This document shows positions 1 through 7,040 of a stretch of 13,081 bases of DNA, piece by piece. The stretch comes from JAAYYM01 sp964483155 (GTDB lineage: Bacteria > Bacillota > Clostridia > Lachnospirales > Lachnospiraceae). A model generated the notes under the pieces. That model was not told where the DNA came from. It did not search any database and saw only the letters and a list, made by a program, of their open reading frames with translations. The stretch's first letter is position 1. Each line of letters opens with the position of its first letter. Location of the stretch: NCBI GenBank assembly GCA_964483155.1, contig CAZAAC010000055.1:1-13081 (forward strand). Direction: 5' to 3'. Position numbers and translations under genes: made by a program.

Positions 1-51
1 TACTACAATAATACTTACTGCAGCAAGTACAATTTTCCATTTGATTTTCAT
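1..51 (-). CDS. N-terminus of a membrane or secreted protein, cut by the window edge
   Basis: An ATG at 51-49 follows a strong ribosome binding site (AAGGAGG, then a 7-base spacer) and opens a frame that runs off the left edge. The 17 visible residues are MKIKWKIVLAAVSIIVV: a Lys-rich start followed by a hydrophobic run, typical of a signal peptide or first transmembrane helix. Such starts are common in receptors, sensor proteins and lipoproteins, but nothing visible decides between these. The gene is oriented away from the rest of the window. Confidence 0.6.
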   Translation of the reverse strand, partial: MKIKWKIVLAAVSIIVV

Positions 52-119
52 ACTTAATCCTCCTTGATTATATATGTATTTTTGTAAAATAGTAGCTCCT
101 ACATTTTGTGATTTGAACA

Positions 120-152
120 AAAAAATGCGAAATTTACATCGCTATATTTCGC
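120..152 (-). terminator. Putative intrinsic terminator downstream of the DUF1801 gene
   Basis: Read on the minus strand, a 7-bp perfect stem (GCGAAAT / ATTTCGC, arms at 152-146 and 133-127) with a 12-base loop is followed directly by a run of seven T. It lies between the end of the DUF1801 gene and the start of the edge gene, where a terminator is expected. The stem is short, so termination may be weak. The rest of 52-305 is AT-rich and shows no gene; a small 5-bp inverted repeat (206-220, AGTGA / TCACT) could be an operator or chance. Confidence 0.45.
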
Positions 153-305
153 TACCATTCAATACGTTTATTACAATAATAGTAATATTAAATACATTTT
201 TTCACAGTGATTAAGTCACTTACTCTGCACATTTTGATAAAATTTTACATCTTCAGAAAAAAATCACACTACACCTACATCATCCAGACTACTGTATTAT
301 TTAAC

Positions 306-704
306 CTAATACCCCTTTACTCTCCACTGCACGATATCGGTGATAAGTTCATAATCGATTGGCTTGCCAAGTGGCAACTGAATCGCTCCCTTGGAAGTCT
401 TATAACCCGCGAGTCGCTCCGCAAATTCGGACGTAGCTTCACCGCCAGGGTAGAGCCCGATGTGCTTCTTGTGTACCGCAAAATGGATAAGGTTATCGCC
501 CTGCCAGAACGTCGGCATCTGCCACGCAATTTTCTCTGTGGCTTCTGGCGCGGCGGCTCGAATCGTTTCTCGTATACTTTGTAACAGAGGATGCACATCT
601 TCCGGTTGTGCGGCAATGTAGTCGTCAATGCTGTTCGGTTTCTCGCAAAAGTGATCTTGATCCATATTTTTGAATTCTCTATTACATTTTGGACATTTCC
701 ACAT
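306..704 (-). CDS. DUF1801 domain protein with N-terminal zinc-ribbon-like motif
   Basis: A 132-residue cytoplasmic protein. The N-terminus has a CxxC...HxC arrangement (MWKCPKC followed by HFC about 12 residues later), which looks like a small zinc-binding ribbon. The remainder matches the DUF1801 / YdhG-like fold: an N-terminal helix (DDYIAAQPEDVHPLLQSIR), the family hallmark around EKIAWQMPTFW, then a beta-strand with HFAVHKKHIGLYP and a C-terminal helix. DUF1801 proteins share the frataxin-like fold; YdhG has been proposed as an iron chaperone, but function here is unknown. The ATG at 704 is preferred over the in-frame GTG at 713, which sits only one base from the GGAG ribosome binding site. 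Codon use is clearly GC-richer than the neighbours (many GCG, CGC, CTC codons), suggesting acquisition from another genome. The family call is firm; the role is not. Confidence 0.85.
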   Translation of the reverse strand: MWKCPKCNREFKNMDQDHFCEKPNSIDDYIAAQPEDVHPLLQSIRETIRAAAPEATEKIAWQMPTFWQGDNLIHFAVHKKHIGLYPGGEATSEFAERLAGYKTSKGAIQLPLGKPIDYELITDIVQWRVKGY

Positions 705-731
705 TTCACTCACGCTCCTTATTTAATTTAT

Positions 732-769
732 GAAAAACCTATCGATTGCTTCCAGTCGGTAGGTTTTTC
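732..769 (-). terminator. Intrinsic terminator after the DUF2202 gene
   Basis: Arms at 732-745 and 756-769 can pair along 14 positions with one G-T wobble (GAAAAACCTATCGA against TCGGTAGGTTTTTC), with a 10-base loop. The stem base is A/T-rich, so the minus-strand transcript of the DUF2202 gene ends in a hairpin with a run of U. It also gives a T-run on the plus strand, but no plus-strand gene feeds into it. Confidence 0.75.
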
Positions 770-782
770 TATTCTTATATGG

Positions 783-1475
783 TTATTTTATAATACAGTT
801 TTCCTGTGAAGTATTTCTATTTCCTTGTCCGTTTCCACCTGTTCCACCATTGCCTTTGCCAGTTTGCATTCCACATCCTGTACCATTACAATTACCAGTT
901 CCAATTCCGTTTCTATTTCCGTTTCCACTGCCACCAGTTACTCCATCAACCTGTCTCTGAAATGCTACAAGATGCTTCTCGGATGCATTCATTAATGCCT
1001 CAAATACTTCTCTCACATCCTCTGGCAGCTTTTCTTTTAAAAAGCTTTCATACATTGCTATATTTTTTTCTTCTGCATCTACTCCAATCGCATATGCTGC
1101 ATCTAGTGTTTTTGGTACCACCACCAGACTTTCCCAATCTTTTTCTGGTACAGAAACATCATATTCTTCAAAAAGTGGCTCTAAAAGACTGATATGAGTT
1201 GCCTCTGCCTTAATGATATTGGAAAATGGCTTCGCTACGCCATAAGTATCCATAATGACATCATATTCTGCCTGCGCAAGATACTCGTCTTCCATTGCAT
1301 ATACAAGCATTTCTTCCAACGAATACTCGTTATCCGCGGATGCTCCCGCAGCACCGATATCTGAATTTGCCGCATAAACTGTCACGCTCGTTGCTAATCC
1401 TGTTACCAATAACCCCGCTGCCAATAATCCACCTTTCAATAATCCACCTGTCATTTTTCTAAATTGTTTTTTCAT
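783..1475 (-). CDS. Secreted DUF2202 ferritin-like protein
   Basis: A 230-residue protein. Residues 1-36 form a Sec signal peptide (KKQFRK, then a Gly/Leu-rich core ending TVYAA). Residues about 50-178 form a four-helix ferritin-like domain of the DUF2202 family. Candidate metal ligands, one set per helix, are E62/E64 (MEDEYLAQAEY), E91 and H94 (EATH), E135/E136 (AEEKNIAMYE) and E166/H168 (SEKHL), the carboxylate/histidine pattern of di-metal ferritin-like proteins. Residues about 179-226 are a low-complexity Gly/Asn-rich tail containing C196 and C201, with C227 near the end. The metal and reaction are not known for this family. The ATG at 1475 is chosen over the ATG at 1484, because the latter overlaps the AGGAG ribosome binding site. 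The gene lies just downstream of a two-component system and has its own candidate regulated promoter and a strong terminator, so it is probably a single-gene unit. Confidence 0.85.
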   Translation of the reverse strand: MKKQFRKMTGGLLKGGLLAAGLLVTGLATSVTVYAANSDIGAAGASADNEYSLEEMLVYAMEDEYLAQAEYDVIMDTYGVAKPFSNIIKAEATHISLLEPLFEEYDVSVPEKDWESLVVVPKTLDAAYAIGVDAEEKNIAMYESFLKEKLPEDVREVFEALMNASEKHLVAFQRQVDGVTGGSGNGNRNGIGTGNCNGTGCGMQTGKGNGGTGGNGQGNRNTSQENCIIK

Positions 1476-1504
1476 GGTACACATCTCCTATTCTGATTTG
1501 TAAT

Positions 1505-1526
1505 GCAGATAAATGATTTCATCTGC
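1505..1526. repeat. Small inverted repeat in the DUF2202 leader
   Basis: A perfect 6-bp inverted repeat (GCAGAT / ATCTGC) with a 10-base spacer lies 30-50 bases upstream of the DUF2202 start, inside the predicted 5' untranslated region. It could form a weak RNA hairpin or be an operator half-site pair; chance is also possible. Confidence 0.25.
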
Positions 1527-1574
1527 GTCTCATTGTGAATTGATTTCTTGTAATCATTTCTTTTCCACATTTTC

Positions 1575-1611
1575 AGTATAGGAGAAATTTATGATAGAAG
1601 TATGATAGAAC
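1575..1611 (-). promoter_or_regulatory. Candidate response-regulator box and promoter for the DUF2202 gene
   Basis: On the minus strand, two identical 10-mers (TTCTATCATA) stand in tandem with an 11-bp period (1590-1611), followed after 9 bases by TATACT (1580-1575), a plausible -10 element. No good -35 hexamer is visible. Two direct half-sites one helical turn apart, ending about 10 bp before the -10, is the layout used by PhoB/OmpR-family activators, and CTATCATA resembles the PhoB half-site CTGTCATA at 7 of 8 positions. The box begins directly after the sensor kinase stop codon. The link to the adjacent regulator is inference. Confidence 0.5.
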
Positions 1612-3048
1612 TCAGAAAGAAGTATGAGCGTTTTCTTTCTCTAATGTAAACCAAAATACGGTACCTTCTCCCAACTTACTCTCTACTCCATATGGTACAT
1701 GATGCATATCCAGAATGCTTTTTACTATGGCAAGACCCAAACCAGATCCATCACCCTTTTTACCATCTGACCGTTTTCCTTTGTAATAGCGTTCAAACAC
1801 ATGCGCAATATCTTCCTCCGCTATCCCTTCCCCCTGATCTCTCACCTCAATTCTCACCGTTTTATCATGCGGTATTGCAGCCACCACTACCGACTGGTTA
1901 GACCTGGAATGGCGGAATGCATTTCCTATAAGATTATAGAATACTTGTTGCATTTTGTTCTTGTCTCCCAACAGATTTTCTTCTAATTCCAATACTCCAA
2001 CAAAATCTAAGCTCTTGTCATTTTCACCCAATTCAAAATGCTCTTTGACTGATATCAGCATTTCCTTTAGTGAAAATTTCTCCATTTCCAGATTTTTTGC
2101 CCCTGCCTGAAGCATAGAGAGATTTAAAATATCTTCTACAATATTCCCTAATCGTTCTGACTCTTCAATAATAATACCTAACTGTTTCTCCCTCTTCTCG
2201 GGATTTTCTCCAGTTACATCGCGAAGTGTTTCTGCATAACCACGAATGAGTGTCAGTGGTGTACGAAGTTCATGGGATACATTTGCAATTAGCTCCTTCT
2301 GAAGCACATCATTACGTGCAAGTGCCTCTCCCATATCATTCATTCGTTTAGCCAGTTTTCCGATTTCATCATCGCTGGTAAGATTAGTACGCGTTTGATA
2401 CTCTCCCTTTGAATAACGATCTGCTTGCCTACTAATTTTAGAGATAGGATCAGCAAAATTTTTAGACAGTTTATAGGAAATAAGCAACGATACTACGAAA
2501 AGAACACAGGTTATAATAATAAGCTGCCTTTTAAGAATATCTAAAGTTTCTCCAATGGAAGCCATTGGCATAGTAATAATCATAGCACCCTCCACGGTAG
2601 TTTCATTCCATATTGGGATACCAATCACCATGAAATCATATCCATATTTCGGATGTGTAACCACCTGCTTTGATTCTTCTCCTTCCATAGCACTTTTTAA
2701 AACATCTAAAAATACTTCCTGCATCACCCCTGGCATGTTCGTATTACTACCGGAAGTTCCCTGATAAAGTATATTGTAATCATGATCAATAATTTCTACT
2801 GATAATTGTTCTTCATATATATAATTTTCTAAATTCTGCAAAATACTTTTTTCCATATTAATCTGCGCTATTTCTGTTAATTCTTCGATTTCTGCAACAA
2901 TGTTCTTTGCATTTTTCCTTACTTCTCCAATTTCAATCACAGTATAAAATTTATCCAAAAAAACAATCTGAAAAAGCCAAAGAAGGACAATTATAACGCC
3001 TACCAGTATCATCATCCCGGTCCAGAGTTTTGCTCTTATACTCTTCAT
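1612..3048 (-). CDS. Membrane sensor histidine kinase (HAMP, HisKA, HATPase)
   Basis: A 478-residue kinase, partner of the response regulator encoded just upstream. Order: TM1 (about 12-31), an extracytoplasmic sensor region (about 32-172, with no Cys or recognisable ligand motif), TM2 (about 175-195), HAMP (about 196-245), HisKA with the phospho-acceptor H259 in NVSHELRTP, and the HATPase domain with N376 (NLIGNAFRHS), DQGEGI (404-409) and GSGLGLAIVK (434-443). All catalytic motifs look intact. The start is the ATG at 3048, behind GGAGG and overlapping the regulator stop by four bases (ATGA), so translation is likely coupled. A longer in-frame extension to 3102 exists but lies inside the regulator coding sequence. 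The stimulus is unknown. The general type resembles PhoR/ResE-like Gram-positive kinases but lacks the cytoplasmic PAS domain of B. subtilis PhoR. Confidence 0.92.
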   Translation of the reverse strand: MKSIRAKLWTGMMILVGVIIVLLWLFQIVFLDKFYTVIEIGEVRKNAKNIVAEIEELTEIAQINMEKSILQNLENYIYEEQLSVEIIDHDYNILYQGTSGSNTNMPGVMQEVFLDVLKSAMEGEESKQVVTHPKYGYDFMVIGIPIWNETTVEGAMIITMPMASIGETLDILKRQLIIITCVLFVVSLLISYKLSKNFADPISKISRQADRYSKGEYQTRTNLTSDDEIGKLAKRMNDMGEALARNDVLQKELIANVSHELRTPLTLIRGYAETLRDVTGENPEKREKQLGIIIEESERLGNIVEDILNLSMLQAGAKNLEMEKFSLKEMLISVKEHFELGENDKSLDFVGVLELEENLLGDKNKMQQVFYNLIGNAFRHSRSNQSVVVAAIPHDKTVRIEVRDQGEGIAEEDIAHVFERYYKGKRSDGKKGDGSGLGLAIVKSILDMHHVPYGVESKLGEGTVFWFTLEKENAHTSF

Positions 3049-3740
3049 CCATTTTCCTCCACTTGAAATTTGTATCCAATCCCCCAAGCTGTTGTAATCC
3101 ATTTTCGATATTTTCCTAGTGCTTCTCTTAGCATTTTTATATGGGTATCCACCGTTCTAACGTCACCTAAAAATTCATATCCCCACACCTGATTTAGGAG
3201 TTGTTCTCTCGAAAAAACTTTTCCCTGATTTTTCACAAAAAAAGATAACAAATCATATTCTTTTGGAGTCATGCTTAACAATTCCTTACCTAAATAGACA
3301 CTCCTTGCATCAAAATCAATCAAAACCTCTTTTATTTGTAGTCTATTTGGTTTTTCAGATTCTTCGACCACTTTGCTACTTCTTCCTAAAATTGCTTTTA
3401 ACCTTGCAAGTAATTCTTTGGGGCTGAAAGGTTTCACCATATAATCATCTACTCCTAGTTCAAATCCAAAGAGTTTATCATATTCCTCACCCCTTGCTGT
3501 CAACATAATGATTGGCACGCTTGAAGACGCTCTTATTTCTCGACATACTTTCCATCCGTCCATTTTCGGAAGCATCACGTCTAGTATTACTAGTGATATC
3601 CTATGCTTTTTAAATTTATTCAGTCCATCTACGCCGTCTATCGCCTCAATTACTTCAAAATCCTCTAGTATAAGATATTCTTTTATAATATCGCGGATTC
3701 CCTGCTCATCATCTACTACTAAGATTTGTTTCTTATCCAT
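3045..3740 (-). CDS. OmpR/PhoB-family response regulator
   Basis: 231 residues. The receiver domain (1-120) has the acidic pair D10/D11, phospho-acceptor D54 in LVILDVMLP, T81 and K103 (MVKPFSP), so it should be phosphorylated normally. The C-terminal winged-helix domain (about 133-228) contains the conserved wing and recognition helix region RTVDTHIKMLREALGK and the ending WGIGYKF. It is the first gene of a two-gene operon with the kinase (ATGA overlap). The ribosome binding site is GGGGAG, 6 bases before the ATG. It is the only DNA-binding regulator near the DUF2202 gene and the chemoreceptor, both of which have direct-repeat boxes of this family's type upstream. It is PhoP/PhoB-like in architecture, but sequence alone does not identify the signal. 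Confidence 0.93.
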   Translation of the reverse strand: MDKKQILVVDDEQGIRDIIKEYLILEDFEVIEAIDGVDGLNKFKKHRISLVILDVMLPKMDGWKVCREIRASSSVPIIMLTARGEEYDKLFGFELGVDDYMVKPFSPKELLARLKAILGRSSKVVEESEKPNRLQIKEVLIDFDARSVYLGKELLSMTPKEYDLLSFFVKNQGKVFSREQLLNQVWGYEFLGDVRTVDTHIKMLREALGKYRKWITTAWGIGYKFQVEENG

Positions 3741-3799
3741 ACGCTACTCCCCTAATCTTTTTACCACATCACATTTTAAATTTGAATCAATCTATTTTA

Positions 3800-3805
3800 A
3801 TTATA
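3800..3805 (-). promoter_or_regulatory. Possible -10 element for the regulator/kinase operon
   Basis: TATAAT on the minus strand, 60 bases upstream of the response regulator ATG. The 17 bases upstream lead to TTTTAT, a poor -35, so the promoter is weak, activator-dependent, or not real. Confidence 0.3.
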
Positions 3806-3891
3806 CTACGAATAGTCTAAATATAAAATCAGATTCCATGTGAAGCTGTCTGCATAATACGAGAATCTTTTCCGTGCCATAAAATAATCCT

Positions 3892-3908
3892 TTTACAATC
3901 TTTTTACA
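3892..3908 (+). promoter_or_regulatory. TTTACA-N5-TTTACA direct repeat, candidate response-regulator site
   Basis: Two exact TTTACA hexamers separated by 5 bases (11-bp period) lie in the region between the divergent response regulator and chemoreceptor genes. This spacing and motif fit the TT(A/C/T)ACA-N5 repeats known for PhoP of Bacillus subtilis. It could serve either gene: it is about 150 bases from the regulator start and 160 from the chemoreceptor start. AT-rich sequence gives such matches by chance, so support is moderate to low. Confidence 0.35.
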
Positions 3909-3948
3909 TTCTATTGGTAGTACTATTTTCCTGTTCGTTTCATACTAT

Positions 3949-4008
3949 TATTTATATACGTACTTATATACGTATTTATATACGTACTTACATATGTACT
4001 TATATACA
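3949..4008 (+). repeat. Five tandem 12-bp repeats upstream of the chemoreceptor gene
   Basis: Five head-to-tail 12-mers with consensus TAYTTATATACG: units at 3949, 3961, 3973, 3985 and 3997. The first three carry the palindrome TACGTA at each junction; in the fourth and fifth it decays to TATGTA and TACATA. The array ends about 60 bases before the chemoreceptor ATG, in the promoter zone, where copy number could change promoter spacing or provide repeated operator sites. The rest of 3741-4070 has no gene. Confidence 0.8.
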
Positions 4009-4070
4009 TATTATTCTCTATGCATAATATAAATAAGAAAAAATATACTTGAATGGAAACGGAGCACCTC

Positions 4071-6149
4071 ATGAAAAAAACCACATTCTCAAAAGCCAAA
4101 AGAAAACCTAGTAGTCATTCATTAAAAATGCAGTACTTTCAAAATCTTTCTGTCGTATTTTTGATTCCTTTTTTGATTATCATCATCTTAATCAGCATTT
4201 TTACATATAACGAGGTAAGAGAAAAAAATCAACAGGAAAGTGTACTTTATGCGTCTTTAATAAATAATCACATAAATGAAGCCATAGCTAAATATGTAAG
4301 CATTGTAGAAACCGCGGCCTTAGACGATTCTGTAATCTCCTTGGATTACACCCAGGCTGAACCTTATATGCAGTCCCTAATCCAGCTAGAGGGTGATAGT
4401 GCATGGTCACATTTTTTGATTGCTAATCAATATGGCACAGAGCAAGCACATTCAGAAGGTGAAGATGCACATGGCCTTTCACTTGCCAGAGAAGAGGCCT
4501 TTGAACGTTGCTGGAAGGAGCAGACCACTATTATTTGTGAACCCTCCATTTCAAAAAGCACCGGTCGTCCTGTTTTGGGAATTAGTACTCCCATTTTCAG
4601 AAATGATAAAATAGTTGGTGTTCTGATTGGTTATGTACGTCTTGAATTTGTTTCTGATATTTTGAATGAATTGCAATTCACCGAAAATAGTTACTCCTTT
4701 ATGCTAAATTCAGATGGCACTGTATCTGCTCATCCTGATCAGGCAATAATTTTAAGTCAAAATTGGGTGAGTCCGGATGCCGAAAATGTATCTGCTGTTT
4801 CTGCATATGAACAATTACCTGAGGATGCAAAAAAAGTTTTCGTTTCTATGACGGAAGGCTTACAAGGTTCTTCTATTGTACATGATGGTTCCAAGACATC
4901 CCTCTATACTTACAGCCCTGTTGGCATTCAAAATATGTCGATTTGTATTGTGTCTCCTTTATCAGAGGCATATTCTCTACTATATGGCTTAATCACTATC
5001 TTAGTGATTAGTGTATTCGTTATTATTATAATCAGTTTACTTGGCTCTTCCTACATGGCTTCCAAAATTTCAATACTTATCACATGGATTGTCGACCAGA
5101 CTCGCCACCTTTCTGTAGGAATCACAGAAATTGAAAATAAAAAACTTCCTTATGGAAGTTCCAAAGAATTAATACTATTAAAAAAATCCATGTTTTCCCT
5201 AGGCGAAAATTTAAACAGTATACTTAGTAAACTGGATTTAGAATCAAACCACTTATCTGAAATGGTATTGCATTTAACCAACAACGTTGCGATCGCTAAT
5301 GCAAATACAAATACCATTTCATCACACATTGAGCAGTTTGCAGCAGGAAGTCAGGAAATTTCTGCCACATCAGAAACTTTACAAAATCATTCTATTAAGA
5401 ACATGGATTTCGTCTCTTCTATTGCCAGCTATTCTATGGAAGGAAGTCAGTACGCCAATAGTATGATGCAACGTTCAAAATCCATTCAAATTGATGCTGT
5501 AAAAGGTAGGGAATACGCTGTTGAAATGCTCACAGATATGAAAAAGCAACTAGAACAATCTATTCTGGAAAGTAATAAAACTAATATGATTCTTGATTTT
5601 ACAAATGACATTTTATCTATTACTGAGGAAACAACCCTACTGTCTTTAAATGCCTCTATAGAAGCATCCAGAGCAGGTGTTGCAGGCCGCGGTTTTGCAG
5701 TTGTCGCAGAGTCCATAAAAAAACTTGCTGATAACAGCAAGCTGGCTGCAAATAATATTCAATATACAAGTCATACTGTGATTAAAGCTGTACAATCTTT
5801 AATATCCAATGTTAATTTGCTTCTTCAATATATTAATTCGAATGTTTTAAGTGATTATGAATCCTATGAAACAGTTACAAAACAGTATTTTGACGATGCT
5901 ACAGCTATGGATACTATGATGGAACGTTTTGCATCACACGCTGAAACCCTGCGTGACTCTTTTCAAGAGATGAGTGGAGGTATTTCTGATATTTCTGCAA
6001 CAATGGAAGAAAATGCCTTATCCATCACAGATATCGCCGAAAAATCTACAGATATCACTGCCCTGCTTCATGAAATCAATCAGGAAGTCGTTAAATGTAA
6101 TGATGTTTCAACATTACTTAGAAACGAACTCTCCTCCTTTAAAAAATAG
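4071..6149 (+). CDS. Methyl-accepting chemotaxis protein with dCache-like sensor
   Basis: 692 residues. TM1 spans about 26-46; a 250-residue extracytoplasmic region (about 50-300) has the size and features of a double Cache domain (GRPVLGISTPIF, the strand IVGVLIGYVRLEF, and SYSFMLNSDGTVSAHPD typical of the membrane-distal module). TM2 is about 303-325, followed by a degenerate HAMP-like linker and a long helical signalling domain. The hairpin tip is recognisable at about 517-550 (ITEETTLLSLNASIEASRAG, then GRGFAVVAES), the CheA/CheW contact region. No C-terminal NWETF-type CheR tether is present. The ATG at 4071 follows GGAG with 6 bases spacing; an in-frame ATG at 4053 has no good ribosome binding site. 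No che or flagellar gene is nearby, so it is an orphan receptor. Ligand unknown; Cache receptors often bind amino or organic acids. Confidence 0.93.
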   Translation: MKKTTFSKAKRKPSSHSLKMQYFQNLSVVFLIPFLIIIILISIFTYNEVREKNQQESVLYASLINNHINEAIAKYVSIVETAALDDSVISLDYTQAEPYMQSLIQLEGDSAWSHFLIANQYGTEQAHSEGEDAHGLSLAREEAFERCWKEQTTIICEPSISKSTGRPVLGISTPIFRNDKIVGVLIGYVRLEFVSDILNELQFTENSYSFMLNSDGTVSAHPDQAIILSQNWVSPDAENVSAVSAYEQLPEDAKKVFVSMTEGLQGSSIVHDGSKTSLYTYSPVGIQNMSICIVSPLSEAYSLLYGLITILVISVFVIIIISLLGSSYMASKISILITWIVDQTRHLSVGITEIENKKLPYGSSKELILLKKSMFSLGENLNSILSKLDLESNHLSEMVLHLTNNVAIANANTNTISSHIEQFAAGSQEISATSETLQNHSIKNMDFVSSIASYSMEGSQYANSMMQRSKSIQIDAVKGREYAVEMLTDMKKQLEQSILESNKTNMILDFTNDILSITEETTLLSLNASIEASRAGVAGRGFAVVAESIKKLADNSKLAANNIQYTSHTVIKAVQSLISNVNLLLQYINSNVLSDYESYETVTKQYFDDATAMDTMMERFASHAETLRDSFQEMSGGISDISATMEENALSITDIAEKSTDITALLHEINQEVVKCNDVSTLLRNELSSFKK

Positions 6150-6207
6150 TTTTCATGGAAATCAGTCTCTTTTTACTGCGTTTTCCTCTGTCCGTGCTAG
6201 TTCAACA

Positions 6208-6227
6208 GACTCCAAATTGGGTCTTTT
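6208..6227 (+). terminator. Weak intrinsic terminator after the chemoreceptor gene
   Basis: A 5-bp stem with one G-T wobble (GACTC / GGGTC), a 6-base loop, then TTTT, in the 79-base gap between the convergent chemoreceptor and EFR1 genes. The stem is short; termination may need other factors. Confidence 0.3.
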
Positions 6228-6228
6228 A

Positions 6229-6990
6229 TTACAGATACTTATCTATATTGCTTTGTTCTATTACACGCTTACCTAATAACGTTATTGCTTGTTTGGGGCA
6301 ATTATTCACACAGCGATAACATAGCGTGCATTGATTTCCAGATACTGCAATCTTATTTTTCAATTCAATATTTTTCATGGGACATAAATCAACACATTTT
6401 TTACAACCAACACATTTTTCAATATTTATCTTGAGTTTATTAGAATAATGTTTTGTTTCATTCATAAAGTAAAGTCTTTGTCCAAAAAGACCTGCAAGAT
6501 GATACAGAATACCAATTCCCTCTTGCGGTGGATTGTCATTCTTAAGTTTTTCTACAGCTTTCTTTATTTTCCACTCTGCTTCTACTATAAGTTTTTTATT
6601 ATCCTCTAAAGACCTTTTTAATACCTTTTCATCACCTATGCTGTCTGGCATTTTTATGTGTAAACCACCAATAATTATTGCACCATGTTTTTTGAGTTCT
6701 CTAGCTAATATACCTGATCCATCCCCACTAAATAATCCCATTGCTACAATAACAAAAACTCGCTTATCTTTCCACATCGATTTATGATTACTAAGAAAAT
6801 CTTTTAATATTTTTGGTATATTACTATATTGTACAGGGTAGCTGAAAATAATGTCTTTATGTTTATCAATTTGATTTAGCAGCTCGTTGTCTTCAATAGA
6901 AAATGCCATTGCTGTATTATCATACAACTGCAGAAATTTTTCTATACAATATTTTGAGTTGCCTGTTCCACTAAAATATATGCCTATCAT
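6229..6990 (-). CDS. EFR1-family flavodoxin/ferredoxin fusion protein
   Basis: 253 residues. The N-terminal flavodoxin-like domain (about 1-165) starts with the FMN phosphate loop FSGTGNS (residues 6-12). The C-terminal domain carries two complete 4Fe-4S motifs: C193, C196, C199 with C203-Pro, and C221, C224, C227 with C231-Pro. Such EFR1 proteins are common in anaerobic Firmicutes and are presumed cytoplasmic electron carriers or small oxidoreductases; the physiological partner is unknown. The ATG at 6990 is preferred over the one at 6993 because GGAGG is only 3 bases from the latter. The gene is convergent with the chemoreceptor and stands alone, with an 18-bp palindrome in its promoter region. 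A second protein of the same design lies at 9245-10060 but is quite different in sequence, so this is not a recent duplication. Confidence 0.88.
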   Translation of the reverse strand: MIGIYFSGTGNSKYCIEKFLQLYDNTAMAFSIEDNELLNQIDKHKDIIFSYPVQYSNIPKILKDFLSNHKSMWKDKRVFVIVAMGLFSGDGSGILARELKKHGAIIIGGLHIKMPDSIGDEKVLKRSLEDNKKLIVEAEWKIKKAVEKLKNDNPPQEGIGILYHLAGLFGQRLYFMNETKHYSNKLKINIEKCVGCKKCVDLCPMKNIELKNKIAVSGNQCTLCYRCVNNCPKQAITLLGKRVIEQSNIDKYL

Positions 6991-7040
6991 CATTATCCTC
7001 CAAATTTAAATTTTTAATTTATTTATATATATAGTCTTGA

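Noticed and set aside
207..584. Plus-strand open frame of 125 codons
   Set aside because: Antisense to the DUF1801 gene, whose GC-rich codons keep other frames open; no ribosome binding site and no recognisable domain.
317..709. Second minus-strand frame over the DUF1801 gene
   Set aside because: A shifted frame of the same GC-rich gene; only the 306-704 frame matches a known family.
806..1192. Plus-strand open frame of 128 codons
   Set aside because: Antisense to the DUF2202 gene; His/Phe/Leu-rich translation is the typical antisense of Gly/Asn and Glu/Lys codons.
3049..3102. 18-residue N-terminal extension of the histidine kinase
   Set aside because: It lies inside the response regulator coding sequence; the ATG at 3048 has GGAGG and gives the normal ATGA overlap.
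1612..3740. Naming the two-component system PhoPR
   Set aside because: Domain order and box geometry are PhoP/PhoB-like, but the sensor lacks the cytoplasmic PAS domain of B. subtilis PhoR and no phosphate genes are nearby.
3949..4008. CRISPR array
   Set aside because: The units are 12 bp, head-to-tail without spacers, and no cas gene is present; it is a simple tandem repeat.
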